64,000 nt of DNA from Bacillus sp. UNC438CL73TsuS30 (GCF_000482325.1 NZ_KI535295.1:669060-733059); one strand, 5' to 3'. Positions 34,267-44,200 are shown, counted from the stretch's first letter. Notes: generated by a model not told the origin, from the letters alone. Numbers and translations are program-made.

Positions 34267-35598
34267 ATGGAGGGGATTTATATTATTACTTTTTTAGGAG
34301 TTTCAATGGTTGTTGTATTTACTTACTTGATTATGTCAAAGCGATTATCTCCGGTCATAGCCCTTGTTGTGGTTCCAATTGTCTTCGCATTAATTGGCGG
34401 GTTTGGCTTAAAATTGGGAGATATGATGATGGAGGGTCTAAAAGTTGTTGCCCCTTCAGCGGCACTATTATTGTTTGCGATTCTCTTTTTCGGTATTTTA
34501 ATTGACTCAGGATTGTTCGACCCGCTTATTAAACAAATGTTAAGATTCGTAAAAGGGGACCCAGTAAAAATTGCTATTGGAACCGCTATCATTGCCTTGC
34601 TAGTTGCTCTTGACGGTGACGGTACGACTACACACATGATTACTATTTCAGCAATGCTGCCCCTATATTTACGATTGGGCATGAGTCCACTAGTACTTGG
34701 GACTATATCAATGCTTTCTGTCAGTATCATGAGTGGTATGACTCCATGGGGAGGGCCAGCTACAAGGGCAATTGCCTCTTTGGGTCTTGACGCCAATGAA
34801 TTTTTCCTCCCGCTCTTACCTACCTTGTTTGCCGGAATCGGAAGTATCCTTGTTACAGCCTATTTTCTAGGAAAAAAGGAACGAAAAAAAATTGGTGTAA
34901 TTACTATAGAGTCACCTTCGAGAAACCTTTCAGCTATTCCTGAAGCTGCTATTGCGATTGAGATGTCAGGTAATATAAAGCGTCCTAAACTGATATGGTT
35001 CAATCTGCTGTTAACAATTGCGGTAATGGTCGTTTTGGTAATGGGAATATTACCGGCTCCGGTGCTATTTCTTATTGGTTTTGTTATAGCTTCCATGATC
35101 AATTATCCAAACTTGGAACAACAAAAAGAGCGGTTAATGGCACATGCAGGAAATGCTTTGACGGTTGTTACACTCGTTTTTGCAGCGGGGATCTTCACGG
35201 GTATTTTTTCTGGAACAAAGATGGTGGACGCAATTGCTCATTCACTCGTTTCAATTATTCCAGATTCTTTAGGGTCATTTTTTCCTGCAGTAGTGGCTCT
35301 GACAAGTATGCCGTTTACTTTCGTTTTATCAAATGACGCCTATTATTTTGGAGTGTTGCCAATCTTGGCGGAAGCAGGATCTGCTTATGGGGTAGACCCA
35401 TTAGAAATCGCCAGAGCTTCGGTGTTAGGCCAGCCTGTACACTTTTTAAGCCCGTTGGTAGCCTCTACGCTGCTATTAGTAGGAATGATTAATACCGACC
35501 TAGGAGAGTTCCAGAAGGCTGCATTTAAATGGTCTGTTTTCTGCTCTTTAGTTATTATTATCGTTGCTGTAGTAACGGGTGCATTGAGTATTTTTTAA
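34267..35598 (+). CDS. CitMHS-family citrate/organic acid : proton symporter
   Basis: 443 residues, about 12 helices. Family marks: LIMSKRLSPVIALVVVP near the start, LLVALDGDGTTTHMITISAMLPLY (about 112-135) and SNDAYYFGVLPILAEAGSAYGV near residue 355, as in CitM/CitH, which take up metal-citrate complexes. The start is uncertain. ATG at 34267 has no ribosome site, while GGAGGGG at 34269-34275 lies 6-9 nt before two ATT codons (34282, 34285), so a rare ATT start is possible. Partner of the PrpF and LysR genes. Confidence 0.9.
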   Translation: MEGIYIITFLGVSMVVVFTYLIMSKRLSPVIALVVVPIVFALIGGFGLKLGDMMMEGLKVVAPSAALLLFAILFFGILIDSGLFDPLIKQMLRFVKGDPVKIAIGTAIIALLVALDGDGTTTHMITISAMLPLYLRLGMSPLVLGTISMLSVSIMSGMTPWGGPATRAIASLGLDANEFFLPLLPTLFAGIGSILVTAYFLGKKERKKIGVITIESPSRNLSAIPEAAIAIEMSGNIKRPKLIWFNLLLTIAVMVVLVMGILPAPVLFLIGFVIASMINYPNLEQQKERLMAHAGNALTVVTLVFAAGIFTGIFSGTKMVDAIAHSLVSIIPDSLGSFFPAVVALTSMPFTFVLSNDAYYFGVLPILAEAGSAYGVDPLEIARASVLGQPVHFLSPLVASTLLLVGMINTDLGEFQKAAFKWSVFCSLVIIIVAVVTGALSIF

Positions 35599-35602
35599 TA
35601 TA

Positions 35603-35655
35603 GAGAAAAACAGAGCTGTTTACAAATTTGTAAAGCAGCTCTGTTTTTTCTATAT
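35603..35655. terminator. Bidirectional terminator between CitMHS gene and yyaC
   Basis: AAAACAGAGCTG / CAGCTCTGTTTT stem flanked by A- and T-runs, between convergent genes. Confidence 0.9.
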
Positions 35656-35664
35656 TAATGATGG

Positions 35665-36249
35665 TTATTTTATTGTGTGACAAATAATTTTTACAATGGT
35701 TCTTGCAAAATTGAAAACGGTAAATAAACGGGTGTCATTTAGAAATTGTGATGCTGGTAATGGATCAATATAGTTAATCATACTTTTGATATGGTAATCG
35801 CCCACTTTCGGAAGAACTTTTTCAAGGGCACTCCCAGGAGCGAGTGGTCCTTTGATAAAATAAATAAAACCTACTTGGTTTTTTTCTCCTAAACATGCAT
35901 CAATACTGATAATCAACGGCTTTTTATGCTGCTTCTGGATGTCTTTCAAAATATCCTTTAAGTTAAAGGCGTGAACGGGTTCTTTCAACGTGCCGTATAC
36001 ATGATAAGGAATATCACTTTCTCTAAGCATCGTACCCACAAGAGGTCCTAGTGAGTCCCCAACATATCGATCTGAGCCAATACATAGAAAAACAATTTCA
36101 CTATTGTCAAGTATAGAGTGTCTGATGATTTCTTCCATAATTTCTGAAGAGACCTCAATTTCTTTTTCTTCTATCATTTCCTTCGCTTTGATTTTAAATA
36201 AAGTGTTCTCATGTTCTGAGTTTCCTTGATTATTATAAAAAGGACACAT
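35665..36249 (-). CDS. yyaC: Spore protease-like protein YyaC
   Basis: 194 residues. Contains the GPR-like core: FLCIGSDRYVGDSLGPLVGTML (about 53-74) and PLIISIDACLG (about 112-122) with conserved Asp residues, as in YyaC of Bacillus and related to germination protease GPR. Expected in the sporulating cell. ATG at 36249 is preceded on the minus strand by GGGGGAA. Stand-alone gene. The 427-bp region 36250-36676 upstream is AT-rich and contains the promoter of the next gene but no gene of its own. Confidence 0.88.
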   Translation of the reverse strand: MCPFYNNQGNSEHENTLFKIKAKEMIEEKEIEVSSEIMEEIIRHSILDNSEIVFLCIGSDRYVGDSLGPLVGTMLRESDIPYHVYGTLKEPVHAFNLKDILKDIQKQHKKPLIISIDACLGEKNQVGFIYFIKGPLAPGSALEKVLPKVGDYHIKSMINYIDPLPASQFLNDTRLFTVFNFARTIVKIICHTIK

Positions 36250-36566
36250 TTCAGTTCCCCCAACTGGAATACAACGTATTTTTTCAAAAATGTCTTTAAA
36301 ACAATTATATCAACTTAAGCTTCTTTCAAGTAAGTTAAACTTTGGTACTATGGGAAGAATTCTTTATGATATCCCAATCTCACAACAATTCGAAAAGAAA
36401 TATTAGAATTAAACACAGTTTCGGCTTTTTATAAATTTCTGAAAGAATTTTATTTGGAAAGAATTTCATAACTCACGAAATTTAGTTATAGTAGAAAGAA
36501 TTAGTAATTTTAAACTGTAAGTTTCAATTAATATAAAGAAAAATCTTGAATTTTCAGGAAAATAGA

Positions 36567-36596
36567 TTGACACATTTTATCGAAAAATGATATAAA
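36567..36596 (+). promoter_or_regulatory. SigA-type promoter for the aldolase gene
   Basis: TTGACA, 18-nt spacer, TATAAA; 81 bp before the ATG at 36677. -35 matches perfectly, -10 differs in one base. Confidence 0.65.
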
Positions 36597-36676
36597 CACA
36601 ATAAGAATTTTAATAAATAAACGTATTAAAGTGAAAAATAATTCAAGTATAAGGGAAAAATAGGGGGAGTTACATC

Positions 36677-37636
36677 ATGGGACAACGTAGTAAAATTTTA
36701 GATTGTACGATTCGGGATGGGGGTTTGGTTAATAATTGGGATTTCAGCGTCGAATTTGTTCAAGACCTGTATAATGGCTTAAGTGAAGCAGGCGTTGAAT
36801 ATATGGAGATTGGATACAAAAACTCACCAAAGCTTCTTAAAGCAACGGAACCCAATCCATGGAGATTTCTTGACGATAACTTCCTGAAAGAAATCATCCC
36901 TGAGAAAAAGTTTACGAAGTTATCTGCTTTAGTAGATATAGGTCGTGTAGACCCTAATGACATCCTGCCACGCGAACAAAGTGTTTTAGATATGATCCGA
37001 GTAGCTTGCTATATCCGAGAAGTGGACAAGGGCTTGGAACTTGTTAAAATGTTTCATGATTTGGGGTATGAGACTACCCTTAACATTATGGCGTTATCAA
37101 GTGTACCTGAAAAGCAACTAATTGAAGCATTTGAATTGGTACGAAACAGTCCTGTAGATGTCGTGTATATTGTTGACTCCTTTGGAAGCTTAGATCCAGC
37201 TGATATTGAGCATCTAGTGAAAAAGTTTAAAGACCTGGTACCTAACAAAGAACTTGGAATTCATACACATAACAATATGCAGTTAGCGTTTGCCAATACA
37301 ATCGCTGCAATGCGAAGCGGAGTTACTTTCTTGGATTCCTCTGTTTATGGTATGGGTCGTGCAGCTGGTAACTGCCACACAGAGCTTCTTGTTAGTTACA
37401 TCCAAAAAACAAGCTATGAGCTTAAGCCAGTTCTAGGTATTATTGAAAAACATATGCTGGAAATGCGTCAAAAGTGGGAGTGGGGCTATATCATTCCTTA
37501 CATGATTTCTGGTGTTCTGAATGAACATCCACGTGTTGCTATGGCATACCGTAATACTACAGATCGTGATAAGTTCGTTGATTTCTATGATAAGGTCACA
37601 TCACCAGAAGTGGAATTGGCGAGCGTTACAAAATAA
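36677..37636 (+). CDS. DRE-TIM aldolase (HMGL-like family)
   Basis: 319 residues. LDCTIRDGG (residues 9-17) is the DRE-TIM metal/substrate signature; VDSFGSL near 165 and GIHTHNNMQLA near 195 (metal His pair) follow, with a C-terminal extension (GYIIPYMISGVLNEHP). The family includes HMG-CoA lyase, isopropylmalate synthase and 4-hydroxy-2-oxovalerate aldolase. The short length lacks regulatory or DmpG communication domains, so the reaction is unassigned; it is closest to the nucleoside-diphosphate-sugar-linked or oxovalerate-type aldolases. AGGGGGAG precedes the ATG. Single gene with terminator. Confidence 0.85.
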   Translation: MGQRSKILDCTIRDGGLVNNWDFSVEFVQDLYNGLSEAGVEYMEIGYKNSPKLLKATEPNPWRFLDDNFLKEIIPEKKFTKLSALVDIGRVDPNDILPREQSVLDMIRVACYIREVDKGLELVKMFHDLGYETTLNIMALSSVPEKQLIEAFELVRNSPVDVVYIVDSFGSLDPADIEHLVKKFKDLVPNKELGIHTHNNMQLAFANTIAAMRSGVTFLDSSVYGMGRAAGNCHTELLVSYIQKTSYELKPVLGIIEKHMLEMRQKWEWGYIIPYMISGVLNEHPRVAMAYRNTTDRDKFVDFYDKVTSPEVELASVTK

Positions 37637-37650
37637 TTAGGTATCCAAGT

Positions 37651-37690
37651 AAAAACCCTTCTTCCAACCTAAGGGAAGAAGGGTTTTTCG
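37651..37690. terminator. Terminator after aldolase gene (bidirectional)
   Basis: AAAAACCCTTCTTCC / GGAAGAAGGGTTTTT hairpin. It also would stop the minus-strand transcript from the orphan riboswitch. Confidence 0.9.
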
Positions 37691-37718
37691 ATGTATTTAA
37701 ATGCTGCCCCATACGCTT

Positions 37719-37784
37719 TCAGCAATTTTTACAATATGCTTTATCTTTTTCCACTGGATCGAGATTGAACGGAGCTTTTACCAA
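37719..37784 (-). CDS. Possible 21-residue peptide behind the orphan S-box
   Basis: TTG-initiated frame encoding MVKAPFNLDPVEKDKAYCKNC. It is the only frame worth noting between the S-box terminator and the end of the unit. No well-placed ribosome site (an AAGAAGGA lies about 20 nt away). It may be a remnant of a longer gene or not translated. Confidence 0.2.
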   Translation of the reverse strand: MVKAPFNLDPVEKDKAYCKNC

Positions 37785-37823
37785 TGTTTTGGTTATAAAT
37801 ATTTTCCTTCTTTCGTAAAAATT

Positions 37824-37856
37824 AAAAACCCCTCTTCGTAAATAAGAAGAGGGGGG
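37824..37856 (-). terminator. S-box expression-platform terminator
   Basis: Read on the minus strand: CCCCTCTTC, loop, GAAGAGGGG, then TTTTTAATTTTT. Its 5' arm can instead pair with the GATAAGAAGAG 3' arm of the riboswitch P1 region, giving the usual antiterminator choice. Confidence 0.9.
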
Positions 37857-37875
37857 CATAAACGTAATGGGTTCT

Positions 37876-37975
37876 CTTCTTATCTTCTAGCAAAACGCTA
37901 CTGGAATTGGCACAGTACAAAAAGTCTGCTGCCGAGGTTTCAAAGGGCCAGTCCCTCCACCTCTCTTGATAAGAA
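37876..37975 (-). ncRNA. SAM-I (S-box) riboswitch, no downstream gene
   Basis: On the minus strand the aptamer reads TCTTATCAAGAGAGGTGGAG, GGACTGGCCC, TTTGAAACCTCGGCAGC, then GTGCCAATTCC and closes with GAAGATAAGA. These are the conserved S-box elements: P1 (TCTTATC/GATAAGA), the kink-turn GAGAGGTGGAGGGA, GGCCC, GAAACC and GTGCCAATTCC. A terminator and antiterminator follow. S-boxes bind S-adenosylmethionine and turn off methionine genes. Here only about 130 bp separate it from the convergent aldolase gene, so no methionine gene is under its control. Confidence 0.95.
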
Positions 37976-38000
37976 TATTTTAAATATTTAACTAAGATTT

Positions 38001-38029
38001 ACGTTACACCTGTTCTAGTATTCTGTCAA
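38001..38029 (-). promoter_or_regulatory. Promoter of the S-box transcript
   Basis: Minus-strand TTGACA (38024-38029), 17-nt spacer, TAACGT. -35 is perfect, -10 is poor, spacing and position fit. Confidence 0.5.
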
Positions 38030-38141
38030 CAAATTTGTGATGTATTTAACAAAGTAATATACGTTATTTAAAGCCCATGCTATAGTCTATTCTTACTTCT
38101 TTTAGTGGCTATTTTCGTTTATGTAATGGAATTCTTAAAAC

Positions 38142-38165
38142 ATAAAAACCCTCCAAAAAGGAGGG
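38142..38165 (-). terminator. Terminator of the SPW-repeat gene
   Basis: Minus strand: CCCTCC, TTTTT loop, GGAGGG, then TTTTTATG. Confidence 0.85.
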
Positions 38166-38207
38166 GAATCGTACTCCAATATGAAGCTATTTAATCTTGC
38201 TGTACGA

Positions 38208-38378
38208 TCAAGTATTATTATTTTTCGCCTTACTTCCTGCCCAAATCGCTAAAATTAGAAGGATAACTCCAAAAATGATGCTGTTCCATAAGGCACCGGT
38301 GTTATCAGTAAAGTTGTATACCCACGGGGAGAAAAATACCCATATACCAATTAAACCTGTAAGCCATAGCTGCCACAT
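38208..38378 (-). CDS. Small SPW-repeat membrane protein
   Basis: 56 residues: MWQLWLTGLIGIWVFFSPW starts the first of two hydrophobic helices, followed by VYNFTDNTGALWNSIIFG and a second helix (VILLILAIWAG) with a short basic tail. The FSPW motif after the first helix and the W-N-x-I-I-x-G segment are the SPW-repeat signature (two-helix integral membrane unit, function unknown). GGAAGGGG lies 10 nt before the ATG on the minus strand, and a clean terminator follows, so it is an independent gene. Confidence 0.85.
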   Translation of the reverse strand: MWQLWLTGLIGIWVFFSPWVYNFTDNTGALWNSIIFGVILLILAIWAGSKAKNNNT

Positions 38379-38621
38379 CAAATATCGACCCCTTCCAAAG
38401 AAGATTCGAATATTGGAGTACTTACCATATCCTATTCCCCCTTGTTGAAAAACATTACCTTAATGTTAAAAACAATTTTCAGGCTGCTTTGAGCAATTAA
38501 GAAAAAAAGTGTGATTCATCGCATACAATTTTAAACATATCCTGGCCATTCATTATTGTTAATGTGAGAAATTCAGTTTAAAATGGCTCTATGTTCTGCC
38601 ATTGTCTGGGGGTTAATAGAT

Positions 38622-39878
38622 TTGAAGAATCAAAGAGTGAATTCGATCCTGTTATTATTTGTGGTGTTCGGCGGCTTTTTTATCTTTGGTTTATCGGAAA
38701 ATGTCAAAGGCCCAGCGCTGCCGGTTATGCAGTCCGAATTCAAACTGCACGAATCTCAGCTTGGTTTCTTGCTTGCCCTAAATTCTCTCGGATATCTGCT
38801 GGCATGCTCCTTTACATCAGGTCTATCTAATAAAATCGGAATTAAATGGACAGGAATCCTTGCATTTGCTTCGATGGCATTTTCGGGTATATTGATGTTT
38901 TTGTCTAAGGGGTATACATCATTAACACTATCTTATTTTATGTTATATCTGGGAAACGGCATCCTCGAGATTGGACTTGGAATTATGGCTGCCCGCATTT
39001 TTACTAAGAACACGGGGACGATGATGAACCTTTCCCATTTTTTTTATGGACTTAGTTCAATCGGGGCACCTATTTTGGGTGCTTCCATGATGGGATGGAA
39101 TGTTCTGAGTGGGGAACTTGGCTGGCGTGGTATGTATTTAATGATTCTTTCTCTTTCCATTTTGCCCATCCTTCCTTCACTTTTCGGCAGGTTTCCAGAA
39201 GATCATCATAATGAGGGGGAATCTACATCGTTTCGTGATTTGATTCGGGATCCAATTGCTTGGATGATTGTAGCCATCCTTTCATTTGGGGTAGTGTCTG
39301 AAATATCAATTGGAAGCTGGCTTGTATATTATCTGGAAAATGCATATGATTGGTCATTAAATAAATCTTCGGGAATGCTTTCTTCCTTTTTCTTATTTTT
39401 TACCCTCTCAAGGCTATTTGCCGGACCCATTACGGATAAAATTGGCTACACCCTTTCCATTATGATTTTTTCAGCTTTTTCAGGTGTATGCAGCTTTGCA
39501 GCAGTTTTCAGCGGAGAAAAAGGGGCGATTCTCTTTGCGATTGCAGGAATCGGGATTGCTCCAATCTATCCGACCGTTATGGCGCTGCTTGCTAAACAAT
39601 ATTCTAAAGGGGTAGGGACAGCGATCACTTTTACGGTAACTCTCTTAGGGATTTCAAGCATTATTGGAAATTTGCTTGTCGGCTTTATCATTGATTTTTT
39701 CAATCGAGTATGGGGGCATGGGAGTGCAGGAGGTGAACTAATTGGCCTTCAGGCAGGTTATGTGTTTATAGCAGGATTGGCCATACTATGCTCAATTTGC
39801 AGTATGTTCTTATATAAAATTCTCCGAAACCGAAATAAGGTTGTTGGGAAGGAAAAAGGTTCAGAACTGAGTTTCTGA
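38622..39878 (+). CDS. MFS transporter (sugar/FucP-like type)
   Basis: 418 residues from TTG at 38622, chosen because CTGGGGGT lies about 9 nt upstream and the first residues MKNQRVNSILLL lead straight into TM1; an ATG at 38583 lacks a ribosome site. About 12 helices. The GLSNKIGIKWTG loop between TM2 and TM3 is the MFS A-motif equivalent, and RLFAGPITDKIGY repeats it in the second half. Proteins of this group move sugars or other small solutes. The GH1 glycosidase 87 bp downstream suggests a sugar or glycoside substrate, but a terminator lies between the two genes. Confidence 0.85.
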   Translation: MKNQRVNSILLLFVVFGGFFIFGLSENVKGPALPVMQSEFKLHESQLGFLLALNSLGYLLACSFTSGLSNKIGIKWTGILAFASMAFSGILMFLSKGYTSLTLSYFMLYLGNGILEIGLGIMAARIFTKNTGTMMNLSHFFYGLSSIGAPILGASMMGWNVLSGELGWRGMYLMILSLSILPILPSLFGRFPEDHHNEGESTSFRDLIRDPIAWMIVAILSFGVVSEISIGSWLVYYLENAYDWSLNKSSGMLSSFFLFFTLSRLFAGPITDKIGYTLSIMIFSAFSGVCSFAAVFSGEKGAILFAIAGIGIAPIYPTVMALLAKQYSKGVGTAITFTVTLLGISSIIGNLLVGFIIDFFNRVWGHGSAGGELIGLQAGYVFIAGLAILCSICSMFLYKILRNRNKVVGKEKGSELSF

Positions 39879-39890
39879 ACCTTTTTCAAT
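39852..39890 (+). terminator. Terminator overlapping end of the MFS gene
   Basis: GAAAAAGGTTCAGAA / TTCTGAACCTTTTTC; the stem includes the last codons of the gene. Confidence 0.88.
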
Positions 39891-39938
39891 TTTAGATGGA
39901 GAAAGATATAAATTCATTTAAAAAACAAATATTAATAA

Positions 39939-41402
<1,464 letters not shown>

Positions 41403-41407
41403 CTTTT

Positions 41408-41450
41408 TAACAAAAAGAGTGCCCAAATCCAAATGGATTAGGCGCTTTTT
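41408..41450 (+). terminator. Terminator after GH1 gene
   Basis: AAAAAGAGTGCC pairs imperfectly with GGCGCTTTTTTG around a CAAATCCAAATGGATTA inner region. Confidence 0.7.
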
Positions 41451-41563
41451 TGTTGAAGCTCAAACGGGATAACGGGCTGAAATGAACTTAAGCTTTTATT
41501 AAGGTTCCCCCATTAAGATGGAAAACAGAGATAAGGACAAAATTTACATTTGGGGGAATTAAC

Positions 41564-42386
41564 TTGAAAAAAAATTATACAAAGATTGTAATAGATTTAC
41601 TAATGGCTATCACTTTTGTGTTGCTAATGGATCCAAGGGTATTAAATGGTTTACCTTTTCATGAGGTGGCTGGTCTGGTAATCGGGGCAGCGATTGTTGT
41701 ACACATTGGATTGAATTACCGTTGGGTGATTAATACAACCAAAAAGATTTTTGATCCCAAACTTCCTAAAAAAAACAAAATTTAGTTATTTGTTAAACAT
41801 TTTGCTATTAATTTCGATGGTAACGGTTATTATTACAGGTATCTTAATTTCCAGGGTAGTTTTTCCAAGTCTTGCGGTACAAGGTGGACACTCGATTAGA
41901 GGAATCCACAGTTTCTCTGCAGACGTAACACTTGCATTAGTGGGCCTTCATGTTGGGGTCCACTGGCAATGGGTAATGAGTATTTGTAAAAAGGCGTTTA
42001 AATCAAAAGAAGGAAAACTTAGAAAAGGTGTAATTGCATCAGTAGTACTATCCATCGCCCTTTTAGCAGGCGGAATTCAATGGTACTCCGCAGCAACGTC
42101 TTCAAATATTGCTGATTTTGTACCTAAACAAGTACAACAAAGCAGGCAGTCATCTTACAATGGGAATACAGGACTAACAACAAGTACAGTACAGGGACCG
42201 CCTAGTGGAGATTTTCGTGAAGGAAAATTTCATGGGAAAAATGGACATGGTGGCAGCAGCAACCCGTTTCGTGATGTTCTAAATTATTTTGCGATTTGGG
42301 CAGCTATCATCATACCAACTTATTATTTTGAAAAGCGAAACCTAACGAATAAACGAAAATCAAGAAACTTAAATCTTCAAAATTAA
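41564..42386 (+). pseudogene. DUF4405 membrane protein split by a +1 frameshift at an A8 run
   Basis: TTG start at 41564 with a GGGGGAA ribosome site. The first frame (73 codons) gives two helices and HIGLNYRWVINTTKKIF; it stops at 41785. A second frame, open to 42386, continues with KKTKFSYLLNILLL, two more helices, LVGLHVGVHWQWVM, then a Ser/Gly-rich segment and a final helix. The two halves carry the repeated His-x-x-x-(N/H)-x-x-W motif of DUF4405 (cytochrome b-like). Removing one A from the A8 tract at 41768-41775 joins them in frame (LPKKTKFSY) to give about 273 residues. True mutation, slippage or sequencing error cannot be told apart here. Confidence 0.85.
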
Positions 42387-42478
42387 TAATTGAGGTTCAA
42401 CATTTATTGAAATCAATCATCTTTCACAAGATTCAAGAAAAGTGAAAGAAGGTACACTGTATGTTGCCATAAAGGTTC

Positions 42479-42508
42479 TAGCCCTGCTATTAAAGCGGGG
42501 CTATTTTG
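42479..42508 (+). terminator. Terminator after DUF4405 gene
   Basis: TAGCCCTGCT / AGCGGGGCTA stem (one G-U pair), followed by TTTTG. Confidence 0.7.
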
Positions 42509-42576
42509 TGGCATATTAAATTCCAGCGTGAACTAAATGAACAAAATATATTTTATTTATGAAAAAAACTTAATTT

Positions 42577-42590
42577 GGGAAACGTTTTCA
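42577..42590 (+). promoter_or_regulatory. Possible cre-like palindrome
   Basis: GGGAAACGTTTTCA, centred on AACGTT, 80 bp upstream of the 54-residue gene. Two mismatches to the CcpA box; other palindromic operators are possible. Confidence 0.35.
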
Positions 42591-42669
42591 CTTCAGAATA
42601 TTTTGATTATACTTTATTTGCAATTAACTTAAGGTAAAATAAAAACAATCTTAAAGGAGTGGAATACCC

Positions 42670-42834
42670 ATGTGGATCATTACTGTCAATTCTAATGAAG
42701 AAATTACAATGTTTGAATTTAATACCGAAAAAGAAGCAAGAGAAGCTTTTGGCAACGTACAAGGTTACAAGGTTCTTTCTGAGGTTATTTACTATAACGA
42801 CATTGAAAATTCACTGCACCTTCTTCAAACATAA
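42670..42834 (+). CDS. Small protein, paralogue of the 48-residue protein at 31700
   Basis: 54 residues: MWIITVNSNEEITMFEF, NTEKEAREAF, then GNVQGYKVLSEVIYYND and a short tail. AAAGGAGTGG lies 9 nt before the ATG, an excellent ribosome site. Similarity to the minus-strand product at 31700-31846 in three blocks indicates a real small protein family. Likely one beta-hairpin plus helix. Function unknown. Confidence 0.85.
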   Translation: MWIITVNSNEEITMFEFNTEKEAREAFGNVQGYKVLSEVIYYNDIENSLHLLQT

Positions 42835-42990
42835 ATTGTATAGTAGACAGTCTATGTGTCCCCTTTTGCTTTGTAAAAATATAGGGCAGGACAAACATCC
42901 ATTTTTAACTGACATGTTATATTACCATTTCCTTTAAATGATAAAGATGCATATTAATATAGTAAACAACCTTAAGGAGGTGCGTCTACT

Positions 42991-43122
42991 ATGTGCGGAT
43001 GGTGCGGTTGTGGTGGTTATGGCTATGGCGGATTCGGTGGATATGGAGGATTTAGTCCATTTGTTTTAATTGTTGTATTGTTCATTCTTTTAATTATTGT
43101 TGGAGCAAGCAGCTTCTATTAA
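42991..43122 (+). CDS. YjcZ-family small sporulation protein
   Basis: 43 residues: MCGWCGCGGYGYGGFGGYGG, then FSPFVLIVVLFILLIIVGASSFY. The Gly/Tyr/Cys-rich head and a single hydrophobic C-terminal helix are the YjcZ pattern found in many Bacillus spore-formers, where the protein is associated with sporulation. AAGGAGG lies 11 nt upstream of the ATG. Followed by its own terminator. Confidence 0.93.
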   Translation: MCGWCGCGGYGYGGFGGYGGFSPFVLIVVLFILLIIVGASSFY

Positions 43123-43132
43123 TAAAGCATAC

Positions 43133-43170
43133 AAAAATGAGGTGATCTGGATAAGACACCTCATTTTTCA
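43133..43170 (+). terminator. Terminator after yjcZ-like gene
   Basis: AAAAATGAGGTG / CACCTCATTTTT hairpin. Confidence 0.9.
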
Positions 43171-43262
43171 GTGTTTCAATGGGTGTATCATCTCAATATT
43201 GTAATCATTTCACAATTTAATGAATAAATATTGAGGAATGAACGATAAAGGAGAGGATTAAA

Positions 43263-43985
43263 CTGACTCCAACGGTATTACTTGTTGTATTAATCTCATC
43301 CCTTGCCTACATTCTTGGAGGATTTCTCGTTTTATTTCGGAAAAATTGGTCGGAAAAAACCTTATTATCATTGGTCGCACTTAGTGCCGGTTTATTGTTA
43401 TCCATTGCGCTTTTGGATTTAATTCCTGAAGTACAAGAAGGTATCCATAACAGCAGTTTGTTCATATTAATTGGTTTCCTTATTATGTATTTTATCTTTC
43501 TCCCAACAACATCAAACGGGAAAAATGGACTTGATAACAGTGATACTGCAACTTTAAGGGGTTTAACCATTGGAATGCTGCTTCACAATTTTTTTGAGGG
43601 GTTATCTATCGGGATCAGCTATTCTGCCTCTTTTGAATTAGGTGTCTTTGTTTCAATCGCACTTGTGATTCATAAAATCCCAGAGGGACTCTCTTATACT
43701 TCCGTTATGCTTGCTTTTTTAAATGGCCGCAAAAAAACGACAATTTATCTTATCGTTCAAGGAATTTTCACTTGGGTAGGAGCAGGGTCTGCGATATTAT
43801 TATCAGGACTTAAAGATCATCAAGAACAAATTGTTGCCATTGGTTTATCCATAACAGTCGGAATTTTCTTATATCTTTGTGGAACCTTATTATTGCCATT
43901 AATTAATCGTGGAACCTTTAAAAGTACACCATTGTTCTTTATAGGTGGAATCTTACTTTATTTGGTATTACATAGTATTTTTTAG
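43263..43985 (+). CDS. ZIP-family divalent metal transporter (CTG start)
   Basis: 240 residues if begun at CTG 43263. An in-frame stop lies at 43239, and AAAGGAGAGG ends 6 nt before the CTG, while no ATG, GTG or TTG in frame occurs before the TTG at 43371, which would remove the first helix. The ZIP metal sites are present in TM4 (HNFFEG) and TM5 (HKIPEG). About eight helices with a short cytoplasmic loop (TSNGKNGLDNSDTATL). Such carriers import zinc or related metals. CTG starts are rare, so this start decides whether the full topology is made. Confidence 0.88.
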   Translation: MTPTVLLVVLISSLAYILGGFLVLFRKNWSEKTLLSLVALSAGLLLSIALLDLIPEVQEGIHNSSLFILIGFLIMYFIFLPTTSNGKNGLDNSDTATLRGLTIGMLLHNFFEGLSIGISYSASFELGVFVSIALVIHKIPEGLSYTSVMLAFLNGRKKTTIYLIVQGIFTWVGAGSAILLSGLKDHQEQIVAIGLSITVGIFLYLCGTLLLPLINRGTFKSTPLFFIGGILLYLVLHSIF

Positions 43986-44200
43986 GATTAGCATCAAAAG
44001 GTTCTTCCTTAGTTGGTACACCCTATGTTTGTGGAGTATCTGACTTAATTTATAAGAGCCTTACTAAAAGAACTGCAATATTTAATTCCAGGCTGGAAAT
44101 TTGATAATAAGCTTCCGTGTCTTGTACGATAAAAAATGGGATGACTAAAACGTCAAATTCCATTGTTTGAACAAGAAATTTAGAAAAAGGACAGATTGTG

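Noticed and set aside
41760..41785. A-AAA-AAC slippery heptamer as programmed -1 frameshift in the DUF4405 gene
   Set aside because: The downstream half lies in the +1 frame, so a -1 shift would not join the two parts.
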